This document shows positions 25,149 to 36,517 of a stretch of DNA of 64,000 nt, in pieces. Where the stretch lies: assembly GCA_037178855.1 (NCBI GenBank), contig JASJZC010000004.1, forward strand, positions 1,984,001-2,048,000. Reading direction: 5' to 3'. Positions within the stretch are counted from its first letter, which is position 1, and every line of letters starts with the position of its first letter. This DNA comes from Oscheius sp. JU75. Its lineage: Eukaryota; Nematoda; Chromadorea; Rhabditida; Rhabditidae. The translations under genes and the position numbers were made by a program. The notes under the pieces are model-generated. The model did no database searches. It was given only the letters and a program-made list of their open reading frames with translations, and had not been told where the DNA came from.

Positions 25149-25343
25149 CTATATGAAAACCCATTCCACTCCAAACCACGATGAGGCGAAGGCAGCTGAA
25201 GTTGGAATGTTGCGAAGAGAAAATTGAATCTTACCGATTTCTACTAAGGCACAAACAATGACGAAATTTCCCACATCCGCTTTAACTTTTTCCGATGCGG
25301 CTTTTTGGACGTCTACGCGATTTAGATCACCTCCCGGAAACAT
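25149..25343 (-). CDS. Small tail-membrane protein resembling TOM5
   Basis: Two exons encode exactly 51 residues: MFPGGDLNRVDVQKAASEKV, KADVGNFVIVCALVEI, then AAFASSWFGVEWVFI. Human TOMM5 is also 51 residues, begins MF, and has a charged cytosolic head followed by [20 protein letters not shown] and TPFIL. The K-x-DV...NFxIxxALxxIxxF pattern is shared. The segment NFVIVCALVEIAAFASSWF is a likely single membrane anchor. The start follows a long T-tract and AG (TTTTTTTAG, with AACAG nearer). It heads a same-strand series whose next member is a small Tim protein, which fits a mitochondrial-import role. Identification rests on length, topology and a weak pattern, so it is tentative. Confidence 0.55.
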   Translation of the reverse strand: MFPGGDLNRVDVQKAASEKVKADVGNFVIVCALVEIGKIQFSLRNIPTSAAFASSWFGVEWVFI

Positions 25344-25798
25344 TGCTGTTTTCTAAAAAAAAAAAAAAGTCTTTTGAGATGAACTGATATATGCATCAAC
25401 AAAAAATATTTTTAATAAAGAAAGTTCAGATATTTGAATTCGCCCCAATTTTTAAAGGACTGTCTACAAAAGTTCCCGAGCAGAAAGCCCGCGAAAGAAA
25501 TTTCTGTCTTCAAAGAGAAACTAAATTTTTTTTTCCCCCAGGCAAATTGGCTCGTTTTTGTTGTTGTTGTTGCCTGTTTTTAAGTTTATTTTTTCGTCGA
25601 ACTGTAGAAAGAAAAATATGAACAACACCTACTTTGTTTGAACTTAGACCTCATTGCATCAGACAAGGAACGCATGAAACTGGTTTTCAACTTGTTTTCC
25701 CGTTCCTATTGTTTAGCTGTAAATGCTACTCTTCAGTATGGCTACATACATTCACATCTTAGCACTTTATGATGACTCCTAACTGTTTATTTTAGAAA
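25344..25798. promoter_or_regulatory. Divergent region between the TOM5-like operon and PA2G4
   Basis: 455 bp holding a GTT microsatellite-like run near 25559 and an A14 tract at 25355 (the T-tract of the TOM5-like acceptor). TTTTAG|AAA stands directly before the PA2G4 start, another SL-type acceptor. No gene is seen. Confidence 0.4.
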
Positions 25799-27140
25799 AT
25801 GGCTCGCAAGGACAGTGAATCTAGCACCGATTCCAGCGATTCTCATGTCGAGAATGAGACCCTGTCCAATGACACCGTTGTTAACAAATATATGGTATCT
25901 GCCGAAATTACCAATGCTGTTCTCAAGGAGGTCATCGCTGCCGTCAAGGAAGGAGTAGAAGTCGGCACCTTGTGCGACTTGGGTGATAAACTTATTCTCG
26001 AGAAGACTGGCAAGATTTTCAAAAAAGAGAAGGACGTCACCAAGGTAAAATTTGCTGATTCATCCCTCTAAAACTAGTGTTGCTCAGGGTATCGCTATGC
26101 CCACTTGTGTCTCTGTTGACAATTGCATCTGCCACTTCTCCCCTCTTCGCTCTGATCCTCCAGTTGTTCTGAAGAATGGACAATTCGTCAAGATTGATCT
26201 TGGCGTCCACATCGACGGATACATTGCCACGGCTGCTCATACTGTTGTTGTTGGAGCTAGCAAAACCAGCAAAGTGACTGGAAAGAACGCCGAGCTTCTG
26301 AAGGCTACCTATGAGGCAATGGAAATTGCTGTTCGTACTCTGCGTATTGGAAACACAAACGCCCAGATCACCGCCAATATTGATAAGGTTTATTTCTTAA
26401 GTTTGCTGGCATATAGCAACATTTTAGACCGCTGAAGAGTACGGCGTAACTCCCGTTGAGAATATGTTGTCTCATCAACTCGAGAGAAATCAAATTGACG
26501 GCGAGAAGCAGATCATTCAGAATCCTGGCGAGAAACAGAAGCAAGAAATGGAGAAAATTGAGATTGACAAGTACGAGGCCTATGCCATTGATATTCTTTT
26601 CTCCACCGGAAAAGGTATTTGCTTCACTTTTTTCTTTATTAATTCAGTGTTTAGGAAAGGCCAAGGACATGGATACGCGCACCACAGTCTTCAAGCGCAA
26701 TGATGAGCTGCAATATTCTCTGAAGATGAAGGCGTCTCGTACCTTCTTCTCCGAATGCGCCACCAAGCACGGATCCATGCCGTTCACTCTTCGATCATTC
26801 GAGGATGAAGTTAAGGCTAAGATGGGTGTTGTCGAGTGTGAGAAACACGGACTTGTTAGACCGTACCAGGTAAACTCATGTAGTGCATCAATTAGTTTTA
26901 TAGGTTCTGTACGAAACTGCTGGTGAAGTCGTTGCTCAATTCAAAGCCACTGTTCTGGTCATGCCTAGCGGCCTTTTGAAAATTGCCGGACTTCCCCTAG
27001 ACCAAGATCTCCTAGATACCCAGGCTCAACTCAAGGACGAGAACCTTGTCCAGACCCTCAAGTCTGCTCTGAAGCCGAAGAAGAAGCCTGCCGCCAAGGC
27101 TGAACCAGCTAAAGAGTCTGCTCCGGCAGCCAAGGCCTAA
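25799..27140 (+). CDS. Proliferation-associated protein 2G4 / EBP1 homologue
   Basis: Methionine-aminopeptidase-fold protein without peptidase activity that binds the 60S ribosome exit tunnel and rRNA. It begins [20 protein letters not shown], then [20 protein letters not shown]. The fold shows [75 protein letters not shown] and [11 protein letters not shown] near the lysine-rich C terminus. Compare human PA2G4: SVNNCVCHFSP and PIEGMLSHQLKQHVIDGEK. Six exons, canonical introns; the ATG follows TTTTAG|AAA, so trans-splicing is likely. Ends TAA 27138-27140. Metal-binding residues of true aminopeptidases are changed, as in the family. Confidence 0.95.
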
Positions 27141-27879
27141 TTGTTGTTGCGACGTTGTTAACAGGGGGTCTGAATTCTGACTATTTTGTGCTACTCCCAT
27201 TTTATACCATCACTTTCTAGTTGTCCGTTGTAGTCCTCGGGCCGTATTTCCGGTTTTGCTTTTGTCCCCCCGATGTTCCTTACCTCTTTCGCCAACTTGT
27301 TAATTGTTCTCCCGTTGATCACGAATAAACATGATTCCCGATGTTTTTGAGGTTGCTTCAAAACACTTAGGAAATAAGACTCGGACATTACCGTATCGCA
27401 GGTGGCAGAATTGAGCTCACTCGGTCGTATGGTCTGCTATACGAGAAAAGTGCTTTTGAAAGCAGGAACAGAATACTTGTAAACTCCAGTTCGACTTGGC
27501 TCGTTCGTCGAAGGCGGTGAAGAAAACGAGTGACTAGATGATGAATAATAAAACTTGCCACGTATTCTGTTCCGCTTATTCGCTCTCACGAGGAAGTTTT
27601 TTCTTTTGAAATGAATGCCCAAATAATTGGCAATGCGTCCCCTCACACACCCATGCCATTTTATTGTCACTCTATGTAGCTTTAGGAACAAGGTGCCCCA
27701 CATTGCCACGGAATTTCGGAATTTCCTCTTGACAGAACTGTACCATTCGATTCGGCGAAGACCTAGGAATATGTCGTTAACTAGAATCTCTAATAAAAAA
27801 AATCCTAGTCTCTTAGGAGACCGCAAAAAATTTATTGAAACGAAAAACTACGTAACAAAAGCAACAATTATCCATCAGT
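27141..27879. other. Convergent intergenic region with an inverted copy of the neighbouring gene's tail
   Basis: 739 bp between PA2G4 (+) and the M16 protease (-). It holds the inverted repeat described separately. TTTATT at 27828-27833 gives AATAAA on minus for the protease. Two open frames (27437-27826 minus, 27627-27968 plus) look alike at their ends only because of the inverted repeat, and are not called. Confidence 0.5.
27497..27550 (+). repeat. Inverted duplicate of the M16 protease 3' end
   Basis: Plus-strand TGGCTCGTTCGTCGAAGGCG and the following bases match the complement of 27867-27923, which encodes the last residues of the M16 gene (KVARSSKAMKKTKSG-stop). About 46 of 57 positions agree, with three short gaps. 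The arms are separated by about 316 nt. The copy lies past the protease stop, so it is non-coding there. Confidence 0.75.
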
Positions 27880-27923
27880 CTAGCCACTCTTCGTTTTCTT
27901 CATCGCCTTCGACGAACGAGCCA
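27867..27923 (-). repeat. Parental arm of the M16 inverted repeat (includes the stop codon)
   Basis: This is the coding end of the M16 protease plus 13 nt of 3' UTR. It pairs with 27497-27550. Confidence 0.75.
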
Positions 27924-30900
27924 CTTTCCTCTTCTGGCTATCTGCTACTCCGTAATATAACGACTTGATAGTTGTAGGGACAATTCCAGGGAAGGCTTCC
28001 TTGATATCACTCACTTTCTGGGGATGAACAGCGATAGCTCGTACGTAGTTCTGAAATAGGACCTGAGAGAAGAACTGAGCAGCCGTACCTCGAATAAACT
28101 CATCACTCTCGGTCCACCAACTTTGATCATTTCTTCCGATTTCATGTTCCAAATCTTTTCGCAGACGGTTCTTAATAGTTCTTCACGTTTAAAAAAAAAA
28201 CTTGAACGTACTCGTTGAAGTTGGCTGGAACACCTCGTAGACAGCCCAGAATGGCCAGTTTTCCAGCAGCACTGACAGTTCCTTCACGCGACATCAATTC
28301 AAAGACGAGCGAGCGTTTGGCAGCCTCGAAATCGGACTCCTCTACCTGGCCAGCCTTGATGATATCCGTCTAAATTGATGACTTTCATTAGCATAAATTT
28401 AAGGAACGAACGACAATCTTTTTCGTCTGTTCATACGCCTGGCTAGGCTGTGCGCAGCGATAGAGACTCAGCGAAATAGCCTTTCTGTCTGCTTTCACGA
28501 AGATGCTTGCACCGTATGCGAGTCCGACGCCACGAATTCCATTCCAGAGAGGCCCTAAATTAGAAATAAACCTTTTGAATCCGGCAGCCAAACCTTCACA
28601 TTGGCTCAAATATTGGGTGAAGAGCATTGTCGGCAGCATGGAATCACCAAGCCAGTCGGAATCGAGAAGGCACGACTGATCGACGAAGGATGATTCAGAT
28701 CCTCCGACCGAAGTGACCGTTTGTTTTCCGATACAAGCTGGATCGACGGACTCGCCAGTTGTAACCTGATTTGACTTATTAGCTTATGTTTAAAGAGTTC
28801 ACCTTGAACTGTTCCGACGGTCCAAATCCGTCTAGAGAGAATTGCCACAAGCTTGAGTTGTACAACTTCTCGTTCACCAGTTGGGCATCGCACAGAACGT
28901 GGGCATTGATTCCCTTTGAGAAGAGGCTCTTCCGGACCTACAAAAACTGTATTATGGGAAGATGAATGAAAACTACGTCTTCTAGAGCTGCAATAACTTC
29001 CTGAGGATTGGATACGCATTTCTTTACAACCGACTCGTGGAATGTCTCCAGCACGAGGACATCGTACATGCGTGAATTGCAGTCTAAATTATGACACAAT
29101 GACAAAACTACAATAAGCTCACTCTCTTCGTAGATCAGATTGGAAAGCGAAGCAAGAGCTACGGTACATCCATCTCTCTTCCGGTCACGAGCCTCACTGG
29201 CCAGCTTGGTGGCGCAGGATTTCACTCTTTCGACGTCGAAGACCACGCCTTTCGTGAAAACTTCCATCCATTTTGCGAGATTCGGATATTTGTCGAGAGA
29301 GACCTTTGAAAGTATGTTTGCACAAAGAGAAAGGAACAAACCTTTATCCGAAGATTCACAAACCGATCGAAATGTCCTCCGACTCCACATTCAATCGAAT
29401 GATCGACCAGGTCTTTCGTGTACAACTTGGCAACATCATCAGCCGATTTCAATTGTCCTTCAATGACAGCTGGAGACTCGAATAGGAGCTCGTTGTAAAG
29501 CATCAGCCAAGCTCTCTGCTCGATTGACAACTCCTTGCTGTCCAGGAGAACAAAAAGCTGAAAGAGGGAAGTCTTAAAAGAAGAGAAGACCTACTTCAAC
29601 AAAATTGGTAGGAATATTGTGGACATGAGTAGTGAATGGAAACTGTTTGATGAATTCGTTATTGACCTCTCCGCTAACAGTGGATCCTGAAATATCACTT
29701 TTGACTGAAGAACTAGAATGATAACCTTCAATGTTGTTGAATGTGACCACAGGAAATCTGTCGAACTTCTCCAGCTCTTTGACAATCATCTCATCCAGAA
29801 GTTCTTTGCTCGGCTTATTGGCAGTGTTCTCCTTTATAGCCGCTTCGATATCATCGCCACTTTTCTTGATTCCATCACTGCCAAGACGTTTCTTCTGCGC
29901 ACTCACGCGTTTCTTCTCATCGGCAGCAATCTGTTCCACCATTTTCTCGTTTGGAACGCCGATGATGGTAACACAGGGCTGTTTGAAGTATTTTGTCAGC
30001 AGGTTACTCCAGAATTCAGCCTTCTCTTCGCGAAGGCGTTTCAGCAGCTGGATCTTAAAACAGGAAATGTTTGTGAAAAAGGCTAAGAACCTGGTCAAGA
30101 CGCTCTTTGAAGGACTCGTCATTATTCTTTCCGTACAGCTGATGGCCAATAACATGACCGAAAACTTCTGTAGACGCGCCTTTTTCAACTTTGACAAGTT
30201 CTTCTTGAATTGATTGCTCGATAAGGAATCCCATTCGTTCCATATCCCAATTGGCAGGGATCTCCATTTCCTTGAGAGTCTTTTCGAGGAACTTGACTCT
30301 GATATCGTCGAGTTTGGCTACAGGCACGCCACCGAACTGAAGATGAAGTGCCGAAACCACCTAAGACAACGGGTTTTGAAGATTTAAAAACACAAACCTG
30401 CTCACTGATATGGAAATAAGCGTGGCTGGCCAGAGGATCGGGACAGAGCACGAAATCCTTCTGCAGAGGGGCCACGGGAGTGTTTGAAAGATAGTCGAAC
30501 ATAACTTCCAGAGCAGTTCCGGTCAGAACATCTTCAGGCTTGTGGCCGAACCAAGTCATATCGACCACTCCTCGGGATTCGTCGTCAGATGGACAGACGA
30601 CTTTGTGGATCGTCGATTCGGAGATGGGACTGAGGCTAAACGAGAAGGGCTCCTTGAAAGTGGCAGGGATATTGGCAATATGCTCGTCTTCGACGGCTTC
30701 CATGATGGATAGGAGCCGATCTTTATCCACTTTCCCACAGACTGTCACGTACCTGAAAATAGAAATTTCTAAAAACTGTCACGTATATACATGTTCGACA
30801 AGTGGTAAAACTGCTTGTGGAAGTTACGAACCTGAAAACTATTATGTTTGAACAAAATTAATAAGCTAACCGAGTGTATATTGCATGATTCCCGCAGATT

Positions 30901-31579
30901 TTTCAGACGCCCTCCAGTGTCCACGCCGTATGGATTGTGTTTGGGATACAGAACATCCTTCAGCTTTCTAAAAATGAAACTTGTCACCAATCAGTCACAT
31001 GCTTACATGTTCATCATATTCTCCATGTCAGACTCGTGATCCTGCATCTCACTGTAGACGACTCCAGCGTCTTCCCCCTTTCCGTTGATGTGATGAACTT
31101 CCGTCATGTATTGAGAACAGGAGAGCATCGGAGACAGAAGATGGTTGATGTAGACGGGTAAGACTTTGAGAAATCCTTCGCTACCGACCTATGAATTTAA
31201 ATTTAGACAAAAATGGGAGGGCTTACAGTGCTAAGAGTATAAGCAGTATGGTCTTGATCTGTCCAGGCGTTCGTTCCACTAGCAAGACAGCGATTGGCGA
31301 TAATGTCTAGAACGCCCTTGTACGGATATTTCTTGCTTCCCATAAAGACAAGGTGCTCCAATGTGTGGGGCAGGCCATCGTCGCGATCCGTTTCGGTTAC
31401 TGAATTCTGGCTTTGACAATGTGAAGGCAAATTATACCAAAAGAAACTAATCCATTCACCATTGGGCCGGGGGTCTCTCCAATAGCGACCACAAGCTTTG
31501 TGCGGGAAGACTTGTACAGCGCCACCTTAATGCCTCCATTTAGAAGCATCTCGCTCTTACTCCAAAGACGAGACGCCAT
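27880..31579 (-). CDS. M16-family (insulinase/pitrilysin) zinc metalloprotease, C05D11.1-like
   Basis: Long M16 protease with the inverted zinc motif HxxEH in GLPHTLEHLVFMGSKKYPYK, followed by SGTNAWTDQDHTAYTL and VVYSEMQDHESDMENMMNRK. It begins MASRLWSKSEMLLNGGIKVA with the ATG directly behind ACTTTCAG. The second half holds the inactive M16 repeats, for example FNNIEGYHSS, RDGCTVALASLSNLIYEES and VGLAYGASIFVK. It ends in a basic tail (RSSKAMKKTKSG). There are over fifteen short introns. The domain layout, with about 1000 residues and four M16-like domains, fits the uncharacterised group that includes C. elegans C05D11.1 and yeast YOL098C rather than insulin-degrading enzyme proper. It follows VPS16 on the same strand by 423 nt. 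Confidence 0.9.
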
Positions 31580-32002
31580 CTGAAAGTGAGCGTTTAGTTT
31601 TTATCGAACAAAGAAGCAAATGAAGAAAAGTTTGAACAGATCGCCAGCCAAATTTGCAACATTTCGTTGCATGTGTAATCTTAATGCTTTTCATTCGTAA
31701 AGCTACGTATTGACAATGGTTTTTTTTGACCGATTCATTTCTGAGCGTGGGAACGAAATAGGAAAGGCTGTGACAAGTTTGGTCATCCTTTTTTTTTTTT
31801 CTTTTGAAAGGGCGCCACTTGACGGTGTTTTCACGCGGGAATTCAAACAAACGTTTTGAAGGAATCAGAGAAATCGAAAGATTGGCGCTGTAACCATACG
31901 AAAACAAATCAATCTACGTTGGTACTCTTTATCACAATGACTGTATCACTTGATATACCAGTTGGAATGTAAGCAAACTATAATTGTGTACATTTCTTCG
32001 AA
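31580..32002. other. Gap between VPS16 and M16 genes
   Basis: 423 bp in the middle of a same-strand series. It contains a long T/A tract (31790-31803, TTT run on plus) and the SL-type acceptor for the M16 gene. No coding signal. Confidence 0.45.
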
Positions 32003-35000
32003 TTACTGTTGCATGGACTTGACCAGCTTTCCCACTGTAACATAAGTATCCTTATTCTTGTGAGACTTGGAATAGATCAATTGGAGGCATTCCATGTCTC
32101 GTCGATCGAATGCCATCTTGGCAGCTTCAATGTAGTTTCTGAAACAGATCTTTGTTCAGTCGATGATGGAAGTTACCCCATGAGAAGACGGGTCTGAACC
32201 AGGTCCTGGTAACCGGTCACTTTCATTGCATACTTCTTGGCTTCGTCCAATCGATTGTACCGAACACACGCTTTAACGAATGGCTTAATAACATTAATTA
32301 GGAAAATGGGTACAATGACTACCACATAGCCGACCGGTGACTTCTTTTGGGCCATATCGAATAGCTGTTCCATTCTACCAGCCTTTGCCAGGCCCTCAAT
32401 TGTCCATAACCAAACTCTGAAAGATAAGTTCAGTAAAAGTTTCAACAGCTCTTACTGTTTTTCCGACAGTTTGCACTGATGTTTTAGTTGATTGACCTTC
32501 TGAATATCGGCCGCGAACTGGATGACTGTTTCTCGGATGGTCATTTTGTCCTGACTCCGTTCTGTTTGGCTGGGAGCAAAGGCAGCCATGTCCGCTAAGA
32601 GTTCCGCCACTCCTTTATCGCCGAGACTCTGGGCCGCGTCCTTGGCCTGTCTCAAGGAGTTGAGCCTTTCCACTGGCTAAAGTTCATGTTATTTGGATTT
32701 TACATGGTACAAACATTAGTCTCTTCGTTGGCAGCGTCCAAATGGAACATGACGAGTCGTTCAAAGTCACTAGCTTGTTCCAACAAGGCAAGCATTTGCT
32801 TCCCATGACCTCGGTTCGAATCTTCTCTCACCAGCTTCTGGTACACTATTTGTGCCTTAAACTTCTACTCTGTATGACTTCAGTTGACGTACCATTGGAA
32901 TCTTCCTAATAGATAGTTCATAGTCGGCTCTCTTCTGTCCTGCCATCAAATGCCTCACAACCTGATGCATTAGCTGAGGTCTCTGAGCTTGGGCTGCTCT
33001 CGAAAGAGCTTCGTTGATGTCTCCAAGCTGGAGAAGAACTTGAACTTGCTTCGAGTCATCTGTCTCTCGTTTGATCAACAGACGAGCTAGCTTCGGCAAC
33101 TTGGATTCTACGGCTCGAGTGGCAGCATCTGAAGAGTCTATTTAAGGGAACACATCTCATACCGGCAATAGAAACGTGAGGATATTGGGACAATTTGTCG
33201 TAGATCTTCTTCTCCAAAGCGTCCACATCCATCTCATAGACATTCTTCTCAGCCGCTGCACTCTTTATAGTTCTCCTGACCCATTCGAGAAGAACTCTGT
33301 CAACTCCGTCTTCTATGTCCCCTTTCAGCCATTTGCAGATCTCGATGGCAGTACCGTACTGTCCAATGTCAATAAGTCTGTTCAGTAAACAAGAAGGGCC
33401 AATTTCGGAATATCTGAAGAACGTAGCCAATAGACTTGTTTTTCAGTAAAACTCACTGCAGGTAGCTCATGGGAATTCCGATTCGCGAGGTGCGAATGGC
33501 GTTCAAAACACGGAGCTCTTTGATGACCTTGACAAACTCGTTGGTATCGAACGAGCTGACGAAGGCGAGACCAAATCGAGCTGCTGCGAGAAGGTTCTTT
33601 TGTTGGTCTGTATCCCAGGAGAGTGCTGCTACTTTTGTGCAATGGTTGATGGCTGTTGGGAGGTCACGGACTAGGAGAGAATACTCATACGCCTTATGAC
33701 TCTTCCCCGCAATAAGCAGCTGAGACGCCTCGTGAAGTAAAGCTCCGTCCGAAGGAGATGCCAGTTCGAGAACTTCCTTTTCTTCGTCTTAAACAAAGTC
33801 AATTCAACCTATCCGATCAACTGACGTGTTACTGTTGACAGATACTCCATCTTTGTGTCGTTGTAGATTTTCACGCCGTCGTGTTCAATTCCGACTTGGA
33901 AGAGACCATCGCCGTATCTGTACCATATTTCAGTTCTAATGTTCAATGCAACTTACTCGTAAGAAGATTGTGCTTCGCCAACGTTGAATACTTGCATGAA
34001 ATTAGGTTTCTGTTGCAGAAAGACACAGTCCTCGCCGACCCATCCAAACTTATAGATCGAGGAGTCGTCTTGGACATTTATTCGACAGATTTCCGTTGAG
34101 AGATCAGTCGAGACAATCTGGGATTTATCGTGTAAAATAAATTTATTTGATCCACCTGTATAATACGGGAGGAGTGATAAACAGCCAGTCGAAGACGGCT
34201 GGGAGAGACGGCGATCTTTGCGTACTGACCATCCGACAGAGCCCACGAGGTGTCCTATTTTTTACTGTGAAACTAAAAGTAAAGGCAAACCTGAACATGA
34301 AGAGTGTCTCCCTGACTGCCCGAATAGAAGTCTCTGCCCAGTACGACTATGACTTTCGTCAGTTCTTTGGCCGGTTGGAACACAGTCCACGCCGTTGGAT
34401 ACTCCTTTGCTGCTGAAATGAGATGTATCAGAGAATTTCAGCTCTCTTACGAATGGTCATGTTCCAGATGACTGGCTCATTGACCGAATTGACAATGTGA
34501 ATTCTGTACTGTTCGTCGACTACTGCCACTCCTGAGTCATGATTCGTAGAAAAGAATTTCACGTACTTCTCCTCTCGAATGTTCTGAATATCTCTCAATT
34601 CTTTGATGATTTTCTAACTCACAGCTCGGAAGGTGAAATCTCCCACTTTCTCTCCAAGGGACGAGACTAAAGTGGCATAGCCTCTATGATCAAGAATGAC
34701 CAGTCGGTGTCCTCTAGTCCAGTCCATAGCCACTGCATCGGGTACTTCGAGCCGTTCTTTGAGAACACCTCCACCACTCATTCTGATCGAAATCAGCCAG
34801 GACATTGACGCGTTAGAATAGGCCAGGGCTGCAAAAATTACTTCTTCGGAAGCCCGACTCACCTATTGGTCCCGAATAAGGGCAAGCTGAGAAAAGAAGA
34901 CATTTCTTGAGATCCAGGCTGGGAGTAGAATCATAGCAAGTTGTGAGACTGTATTCTGTTGCAATTAAAAACAAGTAGACTCACTTTAGGATGGCATTGC

Positions 35001-35049
35001 CCACGGTGATCCATTTATAGGTTTGTTTGTTTGTCCTTCGATCTGTCAT
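32003..35049 (-). CDS. vps-16: VPS16, core subunit of HOPS/CORVET tethering complexes
   Basis: Endolysosomal tethering subunit that binds VPS33. The N-terminal beta-propeller starts [20 protein letters not shown], then [20 protein letters not shown] (human LRDCLVAAAPYGGPIAL), and [20 protein letters not shown]. The alpha-solenoid includes [18 protein letters not shown] (human LRVLNAVRDYHIGIPLTY), [60 protein letters not shown] and KKSPVGY (human KKSPIGYLPFVE). It ends [10 protein letters not shown] before TAA 32003-32005. A lone acceptor (ATTTCAAG) precedes the start by 7 nt. Many short introns. It sits between TXNDC9 and the M16 protease, the arrangement I recall for C05D11.3/.2/.1 in C. elegans. 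Confidence 0.95.
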
Positions 35050-35349
35050 CCCGTCTCTTGAAATAATTTGTATTTTTGGTAATTGTTATGTTCTCGCTTG
35101 AGACAAGACTATGAACTCGAGCTATCAATCGAAAAATTGTGGTCAACCCTCAGTCGCTTTCAGAGGCTCATAAAGCGTGACCTCTTCGATTGCATGTTCC
35201 GATAACCACCAGGTAAATTTGCTTGAAGGACAAAGCCGCGGTCTTTGAAGTGGAGCTTACTACGCAAGTTTTATTATGAATGCGAAAGTAATATGGTAAA
35301 AGAAGGGCAAAGCAAATCATTCAAAAAAGAGATCAGGTCCTCTTGACAG
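35050..35349. other. Gap between TXNDC9 and VPS16
   Basis: 300 bp on an operon-like boundary. TTTTATTATG near 35268-35277 gives AATAAA on minus about 80 nt after the TXNDC9 stop. Nothing else is seen. Confidence 0.4.
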
Positions 35350-36172
35350 TCACCAGTCTTCCTCATTATCGTAAGCAGCATCGCAAGAGCGGATGGTTTT
35401 CTTCTTCTTCGGATCAGCCTTCGGGCGTTGGACAGTTATGACACCGCTACGGGCTAGACGGGTCTCAAGAGTCTAGTAACAGTTTGAAAATGCCAATAAA
35501 GAACACACCTCAGTTTTGAATTCATCAATTCCTCCAAGATCGTCAAACCCACGAATGTAATCGCATGTCTTCTGGTCAACGATTATGGCGATTGTGGGAA
35601 TGACTCGAATGTTTAGGCGATCGACCAGGAACTTTGCCTAAGGCGGGACATTTGAAGGAAAATGTTGCTAACTGTACCTTCTCGGCGTTGATGCTAATAA
35701 ATCGCGTTTGCACGTACTTTGGGGCGAGCTTCTCGAAGTGTTTATCAACAATTTTGCACCTAAACATTGATGGTAATGCATATGGGGGAGAGCACAAACC
35801 TGAAGTTGGACGGAATGTAGAAGAGACAGACGACATTGTTGCTCTTCTTCGTGGCCTCGAAGAATTCCTTTTCGTCGGAAACTTCCTCGTACTTTCCGTG
35901 ACCATTCATCAACATGTTCTAAATTGGTAACGTATGACCCGATTAAAAAAAAACTTACGTTTTTGTCCTGCTGGACCTTTTTCAGCTCTTCCATGCGTTT
36001 TCTTCGAATAGATTCCAGATCATCCTGATCAAGGTTTTCCAGTCTGAACCAAAGCGTTGTCAAATTACGAATGAAATAGCGCTAACCTGCTCATTTCCTG
36101 ATCGATTTGTTCCTCCACTATTCTGGCTGCCTGCATCAGCTGGGCTCCAAGCTGCTGTTGTAGACCAGCCAT
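35350..36172 (-). CDS. TXNDC9 (phosducin-like thioredoxin-fold co-chaperone)
   Basis: Thioredoxin-fold protein that modulates the CCT/TRiC chaperonin and tubulin/actin folding. It begins [40 protein letters not shown]. The thioredoxin region reads [60 protein letters not shown] and [20 protein letters not shown]. Compare human FRCKILDRHLAILSKKHLET and VIPTLALLKDGKTQDYVVGF. There is no CxxC redox pair, as usual in the family (single Cys in FRCK). It ends [13 protein letters not shown]. The acceptor CTTTCAG lies 10 nt before the ATG. Six exons. First of the TXNDC9-VPS16-M16 series. Confidence 0.95.
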
Positions 36173-36517
36173 TTTTCGATTTCTGAAAGCTTATTCACTA
36201 AAAGACTACGAACATAGAAGAAGAAGTACAAGGAAAGCACTGGAAAAGTTTGCATTTCAAATGGCGGCGCAAGACATACATACATGGTCAGTTTTTCGTT
36301 GCGGGACAAGAGATATGAGGCTTTTCAGTCGGCAGCACATCAAGTACTCTCATTTTGATCTAACAAAAGAGACGAGAGCAGTTTTGTTGAAAAACAGGGA
36401 GAAGAAGAAAAACCCGAAAGAATTTCCCAATTTGATTCAGTTTCAAGCCCCGCGCTTTTCCCTGACTTCTGAACAAGAAACTTTTAAAGAATTTATTGTT
36501 GTGTTATGATAGTTGTG
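36173..36517. promoter_or_regulatory. Upstream region of the TXNDC9-VPS16-M16 series
   Basis: 345 bp. It contains the TXNDC9 SL-type acceptor (about 36183) and the AATAAA of the small upstream gene (36492-36497, minus). An 82-codon plus-strand frame here (36261-36509) has no recognisable feature. Confidence 0.4.

Noticed and set aside
27437-27968. Two long open frames on opposite strands with similar SSSxSTNEP segments between PA2G4 and the M16 gene.
   Set aside because: The similarity comes from the inverted repeat of the M16 tail; neither frame has a domain, leader or splice support.
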